64,000 nt of DNA from Ctenosaura bakeri (taxonomy: Eukaryota > Chordata > Lepidosauria > Squamata > Iguanidae). The position numbers were made by a program, and so were the translations under genes. Shown here piece after piece: positions 20,351-32,335 of the stretch. The stretch spans positions 620,001 to 684,000 of the forward strand of contig CAOLHI010000151.1 in the NCBI GenBank assembly GCA_948474755.1, given 5' to 3'. Position 1 is the first letter of the stretch, and every line of letters starts with the position of its first letter. Under the pieces are notes generated by a model that was not told where the DNA came from, made no database searches, and was given only the letters and a program-made list of their open reading frames with translations.

Positions 20351-21525
20351 GCCAAAGTGGTAAAGTACTTTGAGCTTTGGACAATGACACTGCAGACCAG
20401 GGTTCAAATCCTTGCTCTGTCATGAAAACCCATCAGATGACCTTGGACAAGCCACACGCTCTCTGCCTCAGAAGACAGTCATGGCAAACACCATCTGAAT
20501 AAATCTTGCCAAGAAAATCCTTTGATAGTGTTACTCTAAAACGTAGGTGCCTCAAGGGCCACCCTGTGATGTTGATACCTCCTTGATCCTATGTTTACAG
20601 GCTCACACAGGAAGAGAACCAGCCAGAGATTCAAAGATAGACTAAAAATGTGTTTTATTGAGGGGAGTTCACTCATGCATGCACACAAGATACATACAGT
20701 CAAACATTCACACAAGAGCTAATGGAAGGATAAAGGGAGGAAAAAATATGGATAGAGGCTGAGGGTTTTGTGCAGTTCTAATTACCATTCCAGAAGAGCA
20801 GTGAGAAGGCAGTAGAGTGATTTAGACTGGTGCCTAAGGGCAGACCAGATCAGGATTCAGGATGACATAGTAGGGTCCAACATTTCATCTGACTGTATCT
20901 GATTTCTTAAAACCAAGGGTTTATATACTCTATTTCCCTCCCTGAAGGGGTGTGAGTTAATTGCTTTCCCAGCCTAGTGGACAATGGGAGTTGCAACACA
21001 GACAATGGGTTCTGGAATGGACTATCAGCCCACTAATGTCCGCAGTGCTTGGGTGACAAAGACATAGTTGGTGTTGTAGTAGCTGTCTATTGTGGGTGCT
21101 ATAAGGAAAGAGGAAGGAGTCCAAGTGCACAGGGGATGTGTATCTGTCAATCAATATCCTGGTGAGCTCCTCACAATTGCGTTCCCTGGGAAAACTCCAG
21201 CTTCTACTTTAAGCTTATTGTCCACAGGAACAGCAATCATTTGCCTGACAAATGACTTAGACTTACCTAGCAGATGTTTAGGTTGATCTGCCTCTCCTTC
21301 TCACATTCACAGTTAGAGTTCTCCCTCGGGCAGTGAGACCTCACTTTTCAGGTTTGATTTTGATATCAGAGCCAATTAAAGCATATTGCCAATTAAATGT
21401 GATGCCAATTAAATATGGCGCCCATCCAAACCATACCATTACTGGTAGCCAGATGTGGGTCCTAACAATAGGTTCAGCCTGGGGTCACCATAAGTCAGAA
21501 ATAACTTGAAAGAATACAACAATAA
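20351..21525 (+). mobile_element. tRNA-type SINE interrupted by a solo LTR
   Basis: The first part (20351-20528) has the SINE order: GAGAGCCAAAGTGG head, GGGTTCAAATCCTTGC B-box region, GATGACCTTGGACAAG, CTCTCTGCCTCAG. It breaks off at 20528. The rest resumes at 21472 after the repeated ATAG (GTTCAGCCTGGGGTCACCAT, then AAGTCAGAAATAACTTGAAAG and a CAACAATA tail). Joining the two sides gives one continuous SINE of ordinary length, which fixes the LTR boundaries precisely. Confidence 0.85.
20529..21467 (-). mobile_element. Solo LTR (subfamily B) inside a SINE, 4-bp TSD
   Basis: Perfect ATAG duplications (20525-20528 and 21468-21471) bound a 939-bp unit. On the minus strand it begins TGTTAGGACCCACATCTGG and ends with the rearmost bases complementary to TGTTACTC, i.e. 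GAGTAACA. Reading minus, a TATATA motif lies at about 20922-20927 and the polyadenylation signal is complementary to TTTATT at 20654-20659. It is the same family as 15981-17006, in opposite orientation 3.5 kb away. No internal retroviral sequence accompanies it. Confidence 0.87.
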
Positions 21526-22727
21526 TCATAAAACTGCTGTTTCAAGAGTTAAAGTTGTGTAAAAATGTTTTTATTGGTTAATGTGGTCTGTGATTTCAGT
21601 CATCTTGGAAGTGTACCTGAAATAGACGTAATGGCCATAGGGATGGTGCCCTCTTGGCCTAGTTATGCCCAGAGCACAGAAACAGAGCACAGAGTGTGTA
21701 GAAATGATAGCTATATGATTTGGAGAAGCTCTCTAGTAAAGCAAATAAAGTAGAAACCTTGCATCAGGAGGTATACATATATTGTATAGGTACCTCTCCA
21801 TAGCTTTGTCTCACAATGCTAGCCCTTGAATCCCCACCTTGTAAGCAGCATAATCTCCTAACATGTGAGGAGATGAGTAGGAGTATATCCAGCTATTTTC
21901 CAGCTATATGTCCAGCTATTTTAATTTAATTGGTGATTTAGCTTCTGAGGGCCACCTCTTGAGTTCTCAGGAGGTCTCTGTAGAATGATGTTCTTGTACC
22001 ATGCCCAGCCATAGGAAAATACCTGTGCACATTCCCACTCTTCCTCAATATTCTTTGACATTTAAATGGCTGGCGAGAGGTGGGGGTGCACTTCTTACAA
22101 GGTAAGTTTTGGAAGTGACTTTGTTGTGTGGTCAGAGAATTTTTCCCTCTACAATGGCCAGTGTGATGACATAAGCCTGTCTTAAGTCATCATAATACAC
22201 AAACAGGATGCCAGCCCAAGTATTCAGAAACTGGTATAGCATTTCCTATACAATATCACTTCAGATTACTGGTAGAGAATTCATATTTTTATGCTCACGC
22301 ATGTAGAATGTTCCCTTCTTGTAGAAATCTTGCATATGAGGCAAAAGGCTTTTAGCTTTACTTTTCCCCTAGTATGCTAGTGTTAACATGGCCTAGAAGG
22401 AAGTTTTGCTTTCATATAAGAGAACAGTTTGATGTGATATAAGCCCAAAAGGCTCTATCATATTTTTTTCTAAATCTGCAGATTACTATTAAAATAAGAA
22501 ACTTCTAGTGTATCTCTCAATTGTTCTTTATACAGTGGATACTGACTCCCCTTTGTATCTGCTCAGCAACTCAGATGATAACTAAGCTAACCTTGGAGCT
22601 AGACTCTTATAATTCGGAAGTTAGCATGGGTTTGTTGTTAGTGTGCATTACATTAACATGGGTCTTTAATAAATTCATAAATTTTATGGAGAAGTACAAT
22701 AATCACATGGTGGCTTTTTTTTTTGCT
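21526..22727. other. No gene; one diverged repeat segment
   Basis: The part 22151-22205 (GATGACATAAGCCTGTCTTAAG...AACAGGATGCCAGC) resembles 62108-62160 in direct orientation. The family is not recognised. Nothing else assignable. Confidence 0.4.
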
Positions 22728-22770
<43 letters not shown>

Positions 22771-22797
22771 CCACCACCACCACCACCATCACCATCA
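22728..22797. repeat. (ATC)n-(ACC)n microsatellite
   Basis: About 14 ATC units pass into ACC units at about 22769-22788 and then a few mixed units. It is one of the longest pure simple repeats in the window and produces a spurious poly-isoleucine/threonine frame. Confidence 0.95.
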
Positions 22798-25700
22798 TTA
22801 TCAATTTTCCTTTATTAGTACATTGACAAGAAAGCTAAGCTGAATTCAATGAAATCTTGGAGTTTGTAACACCTTTAAGTTGAAAGGTGAAAAGTATTCA
22901 AACAATGCAGAGCTGTCATCTCACTCTAAGCCAAGATCACAATCGTGGATTGCTGTGAACAAAGAGGATACATACCTTATTGACATTTGGATGCTGGTTC
23001 TTTGCAAATGTTTGTGTAAGCTAGATGTCAGTCCAAAGGTTGTGGTTACATTTGTTGGAAGCAAAATGTCAGTTCAGAAATTGTGCTATTTCTTGCTGCA
23101 GAATGGATGCGTCAAATTACAGGACTGGGTGCCAGAATGATATAAATCAGTTATTTAATGAAGATGTATTTCCTATTTTTGTTTGAGATGGGAAGAAAAA
23201 GAGCTCAGATTGCACTTTGGCATCTACCGAAAAGTTGAGAACTCACCCAGACGTATGTGGATAAAAGGCTTCAAAGCATTTGTAACCCCTGGTGGCATAT
23301 GATTACTTGTAAATGGCAGTCTTGTGCTGCTCAGAAAACACATGTCCTTTGAAAGCATTGAGGTTTTGAATAAAAATATGAGCTTTACTATTCAAAAATT
23401 ATTACCAATGGAGGTGAAAAAAAATCTACCTACTCAAATTCTGTTGTGGCCAACCTTTACTCATGACCAAATTAGGTGAGAATTTTGTTTAAGTTCAGCT
23501 GATGAAAAAAATGATCAAGATGGACAGATATCTTCATATGTAGAAACAGATTTTTTTTTAAAAAAAATGTAACAATGTGTCACAAACTCAAACTGATAGA
23601 TTTAGATTCCAGGCCCATGCCTTTGACTGCTTTACTTTTAAAGGTTTGGATCTGATTCTTTATGTGTGCAGTCTTACATATCTTGGATTACCTTTTTATA
23701 TTAAAAATGAATATATTGACAGTTCAGCTCCATTATGGATAGTTTGGATGTATCACTATATTTGTTCTCCTTCAAAGTGACATTTTGAATTCCACAACCA
23801 TAGGGCTGATTTAGGGTTGTAGCTTCTTTCTTTTATTAAGGAGCTTCTTGTCCTTAACATGCATATCTGGAAAGCAGGTACAATCTTTCCTTCTCTTTGC
23901 TGGGATTAAATTTTTTTTTTTTTTTTTGTATTGAATGTATAAATGAAACAGGATTGTGTTTTATTTCATTTTGGAAGAATCAATAAAATTTATAAAGGTT
24001 TTTCATATGCAGAATGGACAGAACTAGAAGTAAAAACAAATGAGTGCGGGAGAAAATAGAACTGACAGGTATTCCTGTACTTATCCTGGTAGCAGCAAGA
24101 GAGGTTTGAAGAAAATGGATGTAGACAATGACATTCTATACCACTATTTTAGTTCTTTCTTGTAAAGCTTCCTTTCTGCAGCTGAAGGCACCAGTTGTAT
24201 GACTATCTCAAACCTGAAACCTGAGAATGGGATGACTTGTGTGGACTACTAATGTCATGGATACCTGTTGTGAAATTATTAACCACACTGCTTGCACAAA
24301 TATATTCCAGAAGGCACACTGTAGTGGAAGTGCTGATTTGGAAAAATCCATTTTTCTTGCATGCTAAAATAGTATCTCTCAGAAAGATGTTTTTGGATCC
24401 CATTCAACTTAGGGCTTGTTTGGATGAGCATCTAAGACACAGTATAACCAAAGAAGCATTTTTAATATAGAACATTCAGAAGAATTGTTGAATATATGCT
24501 TAGATCTTTCACATTGAAGTCAATCCAGTATAAGAAAGGATTAATATTGGACAGATGTCTAGATTATGTAGAATTTATATGTGCTGAGTGTATGAGGACT
24601 GTGATCACATCAGTTCTATCATCCCTGGACTTAATGGACACTCACAGTTTGGACATGACATTTGCGGAGCCCCTAAAAGTTGCAGATGTTATGTAAATTT
24701 GATTTAACATGAAAAAGCCCTATGGAAACAATGATCAGAATCCACCACTCAATGTGGTGTAAAATTTGAGTGTGATATAAGACATGGTGTCATAGTTGTT
24801 GGTATCTTCCATTCTTCTATGGAAGCTGTTGGATATTTTTATCTGATGCACAATTGCCATATTCAGTTGAGGGATGTGTTAGTAGAGGTGCATATTGGGT
24901 ACTATTGTGAATGCAGATGCACATTTTTGTCTGATGTGTATCTGCTCGACCCTGCTGATATTAGTGGTAGTACTCTTTCAATTGTGCATGTAGGGGTGCA
25001 CATCTGTTTGCACAATGTTGCCTTTCAACACATAGCATAAATCATACATTTATACTACATAAACCTGATGTAGGATCTTGGCCACAGTCTCTAACATAGG
25101 CCTTTACCATACAAAGAATCTGAACCCAAAGAAATAATCTGAATTTGGACTTATTGAGAAAATTAGCTGGAATGGCCATTATGCTGTTCACTTTTGGTGA
25201 ATAGATTGGGTGACTGTGAGATGACAACGATGATTACGACGATGATGATGATGATGATGGACATGATAACGCTGCTGCTGTTGATAACACTGGATCAGAG
25301 ATCTGCCTTCCACAGACAGAAAACAGTAGAAAACACCTCTGCCAGAATTTTAGGGACTGTGCTAGGCCCTCTATTACAGCACACTCCCTTCAGAAACATT
25401 CTTCGACCTTCAGTATAGATGTTCAGAGGGGCTGGAGGAACTGTTGTGGGGGAGAAGGGAAGATGTTCTCTCCTTTTACCCCAGCTACATGCCCCTGAAT
25501 CTGACATTACTGGATGAAGATGATGGTGATTCCTAATGCAGTTTTAGATGGTGGAGTAAGTAGCTTTAGGACTGCAACCTCTGCAGTGGTATGCAATATA
25601 AAATCTTTCTAATGAAAATGATTTTATGTTTTATTTCCATTTTGTAGCTGTATGTATTTCTTAAGTTGAGTTCTTTGGAATCACTCCTACATTCTGCTGA

Positions 25701-26635
25701 AGTGCATTTATGCAACTGTTTATTGCTAGCAAGCTCATCTTGCAAGGTGTGTGATATACACAGTTTTAACAGAGTGAGGAAGTGTTGGATTTTATGCAAA
25801 AGTGATGTTAATATTTTATGAAGCAGATTAACGTGGGGAGCCATTTTTAATAATTTTTTTTATGGAAACAGACACTGAGGGACTTGTTAACTGCAGAACA
25901 ATTTGAGAGTTAATAAGGTAACAAAGCACAATACTGTTATTCATACCTTTATTTTAATTGTGTTTTATACATAAACCTGTCAAAAGATCTTAGCGTAAGA
26001 ATGCATCATGTCAAAGAATGGAAACTGTTTTCCCTAAACAGCCTCAATCATTATTTTTATGAATAGCTGAACTGATGTTCTATATTTCTGAGATGGTTAA
26101 AGCTGAATAGAATTTAAGTGAAAAATAAAAAAAGGAATTAGATTTGCCAGATGTTTACTAATACTACTTCACAGTTGGGATTATCCTGATAAATGATACT
26201 ATGGAAAGGTATGTTATGAAAAAGTTTAAGACTGCTGAATAACTAGGGTTTAATGTCAGCTGGAGCTTTCTAGAGCTCAGCTCCAAAAGCTGTTTCTGAT
26301 GTTGCAGTTTACCTCAGAATATATGAAGCAATACTACAAAGTTTCTGATAATATGTAGAGTGCGCTTCCATTTGTGTTTGATGGTCTGCAAAATTGTAGT
26401 GTTCTTTTAAAACATGTTTGAAGGCATCAGTCCTATGTTTTCCTGGCTGTAAGCTCTAATGAACTCAACTGAACATATCTTTGAGTAGATATGCATAGGG
26501 CTACATTGTCAGGTTGACAAGATATCAGCCTAATACGAACATATCAAGCTGCTAGAATAGAGGCTGGCAAAGTCATTACTTGGAAGTAGCCCCAAACAAA
26601 AATTTTGAGGCTCTCAGGCCTTGTAGACCGCACAA
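22798..26635. other. 3.8 kb with no recognised repeat or gene
   Basis: This is the longest stretch without an identifiable transposon, apart from a short (GAT)n tract at 25241-25259 and a poly-T run near 23909. No exon with a plausible splice context or protein similarity was recognised. It could be unique intronic or intergenic sequence. Confidence 0.45.
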
Positions 26636-26695
26636 TAGGGTTGCTAGATTGAGAGATGGAGAGGGTTCCTGTACTGTTAATGGTTGCATAGAAGA
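26636..26695 (+). repeat. Fragment of an unclassified interspersed repeat
   Basis: GGGTTGCTAGATTGAGAGAT, then GGAGAGGGTTCCTGTACTGTTAATGGTTG, corresponds to the reverse complement of 27171-27230 (GTACAACCATTAAAGGTACAG, AACCCTCTCCAG, CAATCTGGC). The two copies are in opposite orientation about 500 bp apart. Confidence 0.6.
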
Positions 26696-26940
26696 CTAGT
26701 GTATATACCCAGCATTGTCCAGGATTTTATTTTCTCATAGGTAATATTTGTTATAAAGATTTGAGATCCGTGTATCTAATTCCTCAAACTGTCTTGTCCA
26801 GTACCTGTAACTTTTTCCCACATTCCCCAATCCAATCTGCATTCAGAGTTATTAACATATAGAGGTTGGGTTCCTGAGGGAATATACTGCTCTCCTCTTT
26901 GCTGCTAGGCTTCAACTCCATAGCAACCAGCCAGGTAAAA

Positions 26941-27010
26941 GAGATCTCTGGCTGAGAATTCTAAACGCCCCTCCCTAAACTGCAAACCCCAAGATTCCAT
27001 AAAATCTTCT
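26941..27010. mobile_element. Palindromic MITE fragment
   Basis: TCTGGCTGAGAATTCTAAACG, then CCTCCCTAAACTGCAAACCCCAAG and ATTCCATAAAAT match the central and right-arm part of the palindromic MITE family. Both termini are missing. Confidence 0.65.
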
Positions 27011-27014
27011 CAGG

Positions 27015-27065
27015 CAGCCAATCATATGAGGTCTTTGCCTCACACAGCCAATCATATGAGGTCTT
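27015..27065. repeat. Two-copy 30-bp direct repeat
   Basis: CAGCCAATCATATGAGGTCTT occurs at 27015-27035 and again at 27045-27065, a 30-bp period. It contains a CCAAT motif in each unit, which may be coincidental. Confidence 0.85.
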
Positions 27066-27099
27066 CACCTGACAGACAAACAAATGTACAAACTTTGAC

Positions 27100-27233
27100 T
27101 TTTCTATAGTAGATGGAATTTCAGCAGGTGTTGTACAACCTGGCAACTAACAACACCTGCTGAAATTCCCATTTCTGTACAACCATTAAAGGTACAGAAC
27201 CCTCTCCAGTTTTCAATCTGGCACCCTTTTCGT
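27100..27233 (-). repeat. Unclassified repeat containing a perfect 20-bp stem-loop
   Basis: Reverse-orientation partner of 26636-26695. Its distal part contains the inverted arms 27115-27134 (GGAATTTCAGCAGGTGTTGT) and 27150-27169, perfect over 20 bp with a 15-base loop. The repeat family resembles a short reptile interspersed repeat with an AGGTGTTG/CAACACCT hairpin near its 3' end, from memory only. Confidence 0.65.
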
Positions 27234-27559
27234 GGCCAAAAGAAGCATTGAAGTACCTCTCCTGGAGGTTTTCAAGAGTAGCAATTGTGCTTTTAAGTAG
27301 AGTACACCCCACTGTCTGCATCCTGTTTAACATAAAAAGATCAGCTTCTCAAAATCAGAAGTGATCTTTCTTTCTGAAAGATGTGAAGATGTGAAGAATG
27401 TGATATGAAGAATGAAGAAACTATTATTAGCCAAACTATCAAAATCCACTGATATGTAACTATTAAAACTTTTCCAAAAGAAAGAATATCCTAGTAAGGG
27501 GAAAACAAACATGTCAACCCAAAAGCCAATCAGGGCCAACATAAGCAATTGCCTCATAA

Positions 27560-27976
27560 GCCATTTCCACACATTGCCTGATCCCGTCATCCTCCTGTCG
27601 CAACCCTGGCAGTGCCTTTGCCAGGAAGGGGGTGCGACCAGAATGCATTCCTCCACACTCAGCTGGCTCCCTGCAGAAGGGAGCATGAGTGACATGCACC
27701 TGCCTTCTGCAGCACAGCCAGGCTCTTTCCCATGCTGTGTTGGGGAAAGAAGCACCTCCATCATGCTTCCTGCCCTTCTGCATGGCAGGCAAGGATAGGA
27801 GCATCATGTGATCATGGGTGTTTAATGATTTTAATCTGTTAAATGAATATCCCACAATCACAATGAGTGGGGGTGGGATGGCAGCAGGACTGTGACAACA
27901 TTGTGCAAAAGCACAGCCTGTGTACCACTGCTATCCCATCGCTATAGTGGGACTGCGATGCCAAGTGGAAATGGCC
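27560..27976. mobile_element. Harbinger-like nonautonomous element
   Basis: Left GCCATTTCCACACATTGCC and right CAAGTGGAAATGGCC are inverted ends. Flanks are TAA (27557-27559) and TTA (27977-27979), so a 3-bp TSD with one mismatch or an A/T ambiguity. The GC-richer body has CTTCTGCAGCACAGCCAGGCTC and AAGAAGCACC segments similar to those of the 52722 element. No transposase. Confidence 0.7.
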
Positions 27977-27979
27977 TTA

Positions 27980-30900
27980 GTCTCCATAAAGTAGAAAATT
28001 GAAGGGCTTGCACTGTATAATTTCTGTCACTGATTGGAAACTAGACCTTATATTTGTAAAATGTTATTAATTATTTTAAAAGGCTGCAGAAGTATAAATG
28101 AATCCTATCAATATATCTTCCTGCAGGAAATTATCAGTATATTTAAAACAGTCTATTCAGTACTTTGTTTTTAGGCATCTAATAAGTTTTCTCCAGCCAC
28201 ACTATTAAATTTAAATGATCAGTTTATGAGACACTCATAATGCATTTTGTTTTGCTAATAAATACAAAAGTAGTTTCAATTCTGGAGAATTTACTGCATT
28301 ATCTTCTTACTACTCTGTAACTTGTCAGTTTATCAAAGATGTATACACACACTTCATTTCCTTCTGATTAAAGTATAGGAAGGGCCATCAGCACTTCCCA
28401 GTATTTTGTACAACAAATTCCAGTGGTTATTACATTTATAGATTAATCCATTAAATACATCTATTGATTTGTCTCTTCTTGGAAGTCTCCCAAGAGCCCA
28501 GGGCCAAACCACCGTTCTTCCTGAACCTTCAATTAGTAGAAGCCCAAAGCCTTGCAGATGCCATGCTTAAGAAAGAGGCTACTTTTCACTCATAATAGGT
28601 AGCTTTCTCCCCTGGTAGGCTTAGCTGTGTTAGATAAAGAAAAAAAACTCTGAAGTCTAATTCAGCAGGTACAACACTAAACAGAATATCAGAATTGAAC
28701 CATGAAACTTGGAGTTGATCCAATCCAGGGATCACAAGATGAACAAGTAACTGCTGGCCTCTTCTTCTGCCTTGATCTTAAGGAAATGATGAGTCTTCTT
28801 TCTTGTAGGCTTAGTACCCTAAACCCATATGATCACTTTGCCTGTGAACTTTGGGCAAATGATCCCTTTTTTGTCTCCCTTATTCAGCTGTATTCCATCC
28901 TCAGACCTTTTCAATCCTATCTTCTTGTATCGTTGGGGAAGGTACGGGCAGAAGCTTAAGCCATGTTCAAAGTGAAAACATTTACAGAGTTCCATGTGAT
29001 TGGACATATTGCCTTATCAGGGCTTCCACTCCCATGCAGTCACATTCAACTGCATGTAATCACACTTCCTTTGCAGATTTTCCCCATCAATTGAGGAGTG
29101 AGACTGGAGTATGCATCTCTAGCTCTTGCTACTCACGTACAGAAATGAACACCCGAACCAGATCCTGCTGCTCACGTTTCCCACAAAATGGCTGATGGAT
29201 GAGGTCTTTAACCTTTTATTCTCCACACAGAACTGCTTCACTTAACATTCTTTTATCTCTGACCAAGGGATGTTGTTGTAAGCACTACCTTGAGATTAGA
29301 GCACAGTATAAGATGGCTTTTTGGATGTGTATGCCAGAAAAAACATTTAATTTGAGAAATGACTCCTTTTGTTTCATAGACAAAGAAGCCCCCTCATCTT
29401 GCCGCATTGTCATGGCAGGAGCACAGAAAATTAAGAACATTTTACTTATTAAAAATAAGTTTGCCATCTCCCTTTCAAGTCTTAGATCAATGCAAATATG
29501 AATCCAACATCTTCAGCCACACTTCTTGGAAACAATAGCGGTGACAATGGATAGTCTGCAGCGTAACAATGATGAAATTCCTGACTTGTTGCAGTACATT
29601 CCACCATGATAAGCTCATCAGAACAAAGCCTTCAAGCTAAGGAAAAGCAAATCTGCTTAGTGGAAGAAGACATGGCTTTTTATGTTAAGATTAGTATTAT
29701 CTTTAAGAGGCAAGCAGCATTACAGTGGATCTGTGATCCATCATACATTTTAAACTGCCTTCCTCCATTATTTAGCATTTTCATTCTGCTGATGAGAGCT
29801 ATAATTATTCAAAGATGATGCATAATTAGTAACAACTGTCTCCTGCTGTTATGCTCAGGGTATTAGCAAGAGTACACAGATTTGTTGGTTAAAAAAAAAG
29901 TAGTTTAACCACTCTGACAAAAAAAAAATAGCAGTATTCAAACTTAGAAAAAAATTAAGTAGCATTGTCATTTTTAGCTTTAAAGGCAAATCATCCATTA
30001 GCTCTTAAAAAAACAACACAAGAGTTTTCAAATGTTGTCCAGGAAAGTCAGAAAAGAAATAGTATTAAGTACTTATTAGCCACATGAATATACATTTCTG
30101 TCCCTATTTCTGTTTTTTGTTTTGATGCCAAAAGAGAGAAAGTGGATCCTTATCGGTCAAGGAGGAAGCCTTGAGAAATGGTGTGTGTAGAGTTGCCAGG
30201 TTTGAGGGTAAATGCTGAAGTCTCAGGGAATACTGCTACACTTACTGTCCATACACTTAATCTCCTCTTACCCTCCTTTATCCAGATTCTACTAGTTCTC
30301 ATTTACATGGTCAAATAACCCAAAAGCTGTGTGGGCCTCCTTCAACTCCCTCGTTTGACCCACTAATGTAACATTAAAAGAACCTACCCTGTGATATTAC
30401 AAAGTCTTGCCTCCTCATCTCAGATTTTGGGCCCTGAAACTAGGAAGTGGGTTGCTGTTGACTGGGCACACTAATGTGCTCTCCCTCTGTCTGTCTGTGT
30501 GTGTGTGTGTGTTTTATGAGTCATCAAAAACCACCAAACCATCACAATGGAGTTGAAGATTTGCTTCCACTGGATGGTAGCAAAGAAAGAAAGGGGCTTC
30601 TACACTTGGTGGCAAGAGTTCCTTGGCAACACATGAGGCAACAAGCTTTGCATTTCAGGTCCTGGCTTCCTAAAGAATGTGTGCATGGGACAGAGGCAAA
30701 TGATGCCATCAATATTATCTTCTGAACGTGGGTGAAGTCTTAATGTCCCAGTACAGATCATAGTCCCTTCCCATCTCATTTACCATGTAGCCATCAGCAA
30801 CTCAGAAGATACACAATTCTCTTTACAGACCAAGGATCCAAGCATTGGCCACTGAAAAACTGGGGTGGGCAAAATGGGGTTCATGGGTCATTTTTGTGAG

Positions 30901-31450
30901 TTCAAATGTATCACTCATCCAAATTGTAGAGTCAGGCATTTTTTTACCCTAAATATTTTCAGCCATCCAATAGTCATCAAACCTTGGCGTGATATTAAGC
31001 ATTTCGCCATGTCTGAGGGCATTCTAAGGTTCCTTTCACATTTTAAAGGCATTTATAGGCCTTTCCAGAGTGTACAAGCCTTTTTACAGACAATTTCCTT
31101 ATCATAGTTTGACAGAAGAGTCTGATCACCTCCTCTTTTCAAAAAGAAGTTCTGCAGAAACCTTCTGAAATTGTGACAAAGAAGCCAAAAATGTTTGAAA
31201 ATTAGCAAAACAGCCCATAGATACTTGAGGAAAATTGTCCACTTGGAGGAAAATAATATTTTTCCCAACCCTTCACAGTTTGAGGAAGGCATGAGAGTGA
31301 ATCATTTCAGATTAGCTACTGATTTTGACAGCCTTTGAGATCTGATGATTGGGAAAAGATGGTCTTATGCAGGGTTGTGGGCTAGATGAAGCCCACATGA
31401 ATTATCTATTTGGCTGACAAGTTTTTTCTATCAGTGATCAGAGACAGGAA
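27980..31450. other. Mostly unique AT-rich sequence
   Basis: No gene or large repeat was recognised. A TGTC/TG microsatellite lies at 30487-30512. The stretch 29500-29870 is repeat-free and contains many TAAT/ATTA motifs (CTATAATTATTC, GATGCATAATTAG), making it a candidate conserved noncoding element by appearance alone. Confidence 0.45.
30487..30512. repeat. (TG)n microsatellite with TGTC start
   Basis: CTGTCTGTCTG passes into a TG run. Confidence 0.85.
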
Positions 31451-32331
31451 TGTTACCACACCATATATCCCTGCTCTGTGGAATGTGCTATTTTCATAAT
31501 TGGGCATATTTATGGCTGAAACACATTTGAAAGTGCACTGGCTGTAAGCATATGCCAGGTCAGGATGATTTCAGACACGATCAGGTCATAAACTCAGAGA
31601 GGATTAGATGGGAAAGGATGATGCTGATGGGCTTGTGATAATCCTCTCAAAAGCTGTATATTGCCAGCACTCCTGAAAACAATAGCAAGCAAAACTTCCC
31701 AGGTGAAGCAACCAGGGATCCCTACTGTGAACATATCCTACAGAGACCTTCCCCATACTACCTGACCAAAACATTAAGAGATTATCAGGACTTCCATCAA
31801 TGTTTTACCACCTAAAATTAGGACAATCAGTCTATTCTGGAGTCCTTTGTCAATCCCATGGGAAAGCCATCACCACTCTCCTTCAGGGCAGGAAATAGGG
31901 TATAAAACCCCAGCTCCAGCCCCAGCCCTAGTAAATTGTAGTACTGGGTGCAATATGTGGTGCCAAGATGTCTGTTTGTTCATGTTACCCTCAGATGTGC
32001 TCTCTGAGCCACTCTGATTTGACCTTCTGCTTCAGAATTGGTAACTATCACCCTTTCCACCCAATTTCTCTCTATCCAGTCTGTCTTCTCTCATTTTCTG
32101 ATAGCCTTGCACAGTTTTTGAGAGTGTCTGGTTTCTTGTGTGTTTGCTAATTCCCAATAAAATATCCCATGTAACCTTTAACTGGAGTAATCTCTGTACT
32201 GTTATACACAGGTGAAAAGATCCTGCTGTTACCCTCCTCTCGCAATGCTCCTTCAAGCTAAATTTCCTCAAATTCCAAGAAGACGTTGGCATTGTGGATG
32301 GACCCCAAGTCGCTCACCTTTTAGGGCAACA
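31451..32331 (+). mobile_element. Solo LTR (subfamily C)
   Basis: Starts TGTTACCACACC and ends AGGGCAACA; flanks GGAA (31447-31450) and GAAA (32332-32335) give a 4-bp TSD with one mismatch. A strong TATA box (GGGTATAAAACCCC, 31901-31907) and AATAAA (32156-32161) are in the right order, and the U5-like end contains CTCCTTCAAGCTAAATTTCC, shared with the LTRs at 15981 and 8533. U3 is diverged from those. No internal coding sequence follows. Confidence 0.78.
31901..31907 (+). promoter_or_regulatory. LTR TATA box
   Basis: TATAAAA in a GC-flanked context, about 255 bases upstream of the AATAAA at 32156. Confidence 0.55.
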
Positions 32332-32335
32332 GAAA

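Noticed and set aside
22521..22826. Frame with poly-Ile and poly-Thr
   Set aside because: Produced by the (ATC)n-(ACC)n microsatellite.
27327..27861. Overlapping open frames of 145, 115 and 95 codons
   Set aside because: All overlap the GC-rich Harbinger-like element at 27560 on both strands; no recognisable domain.
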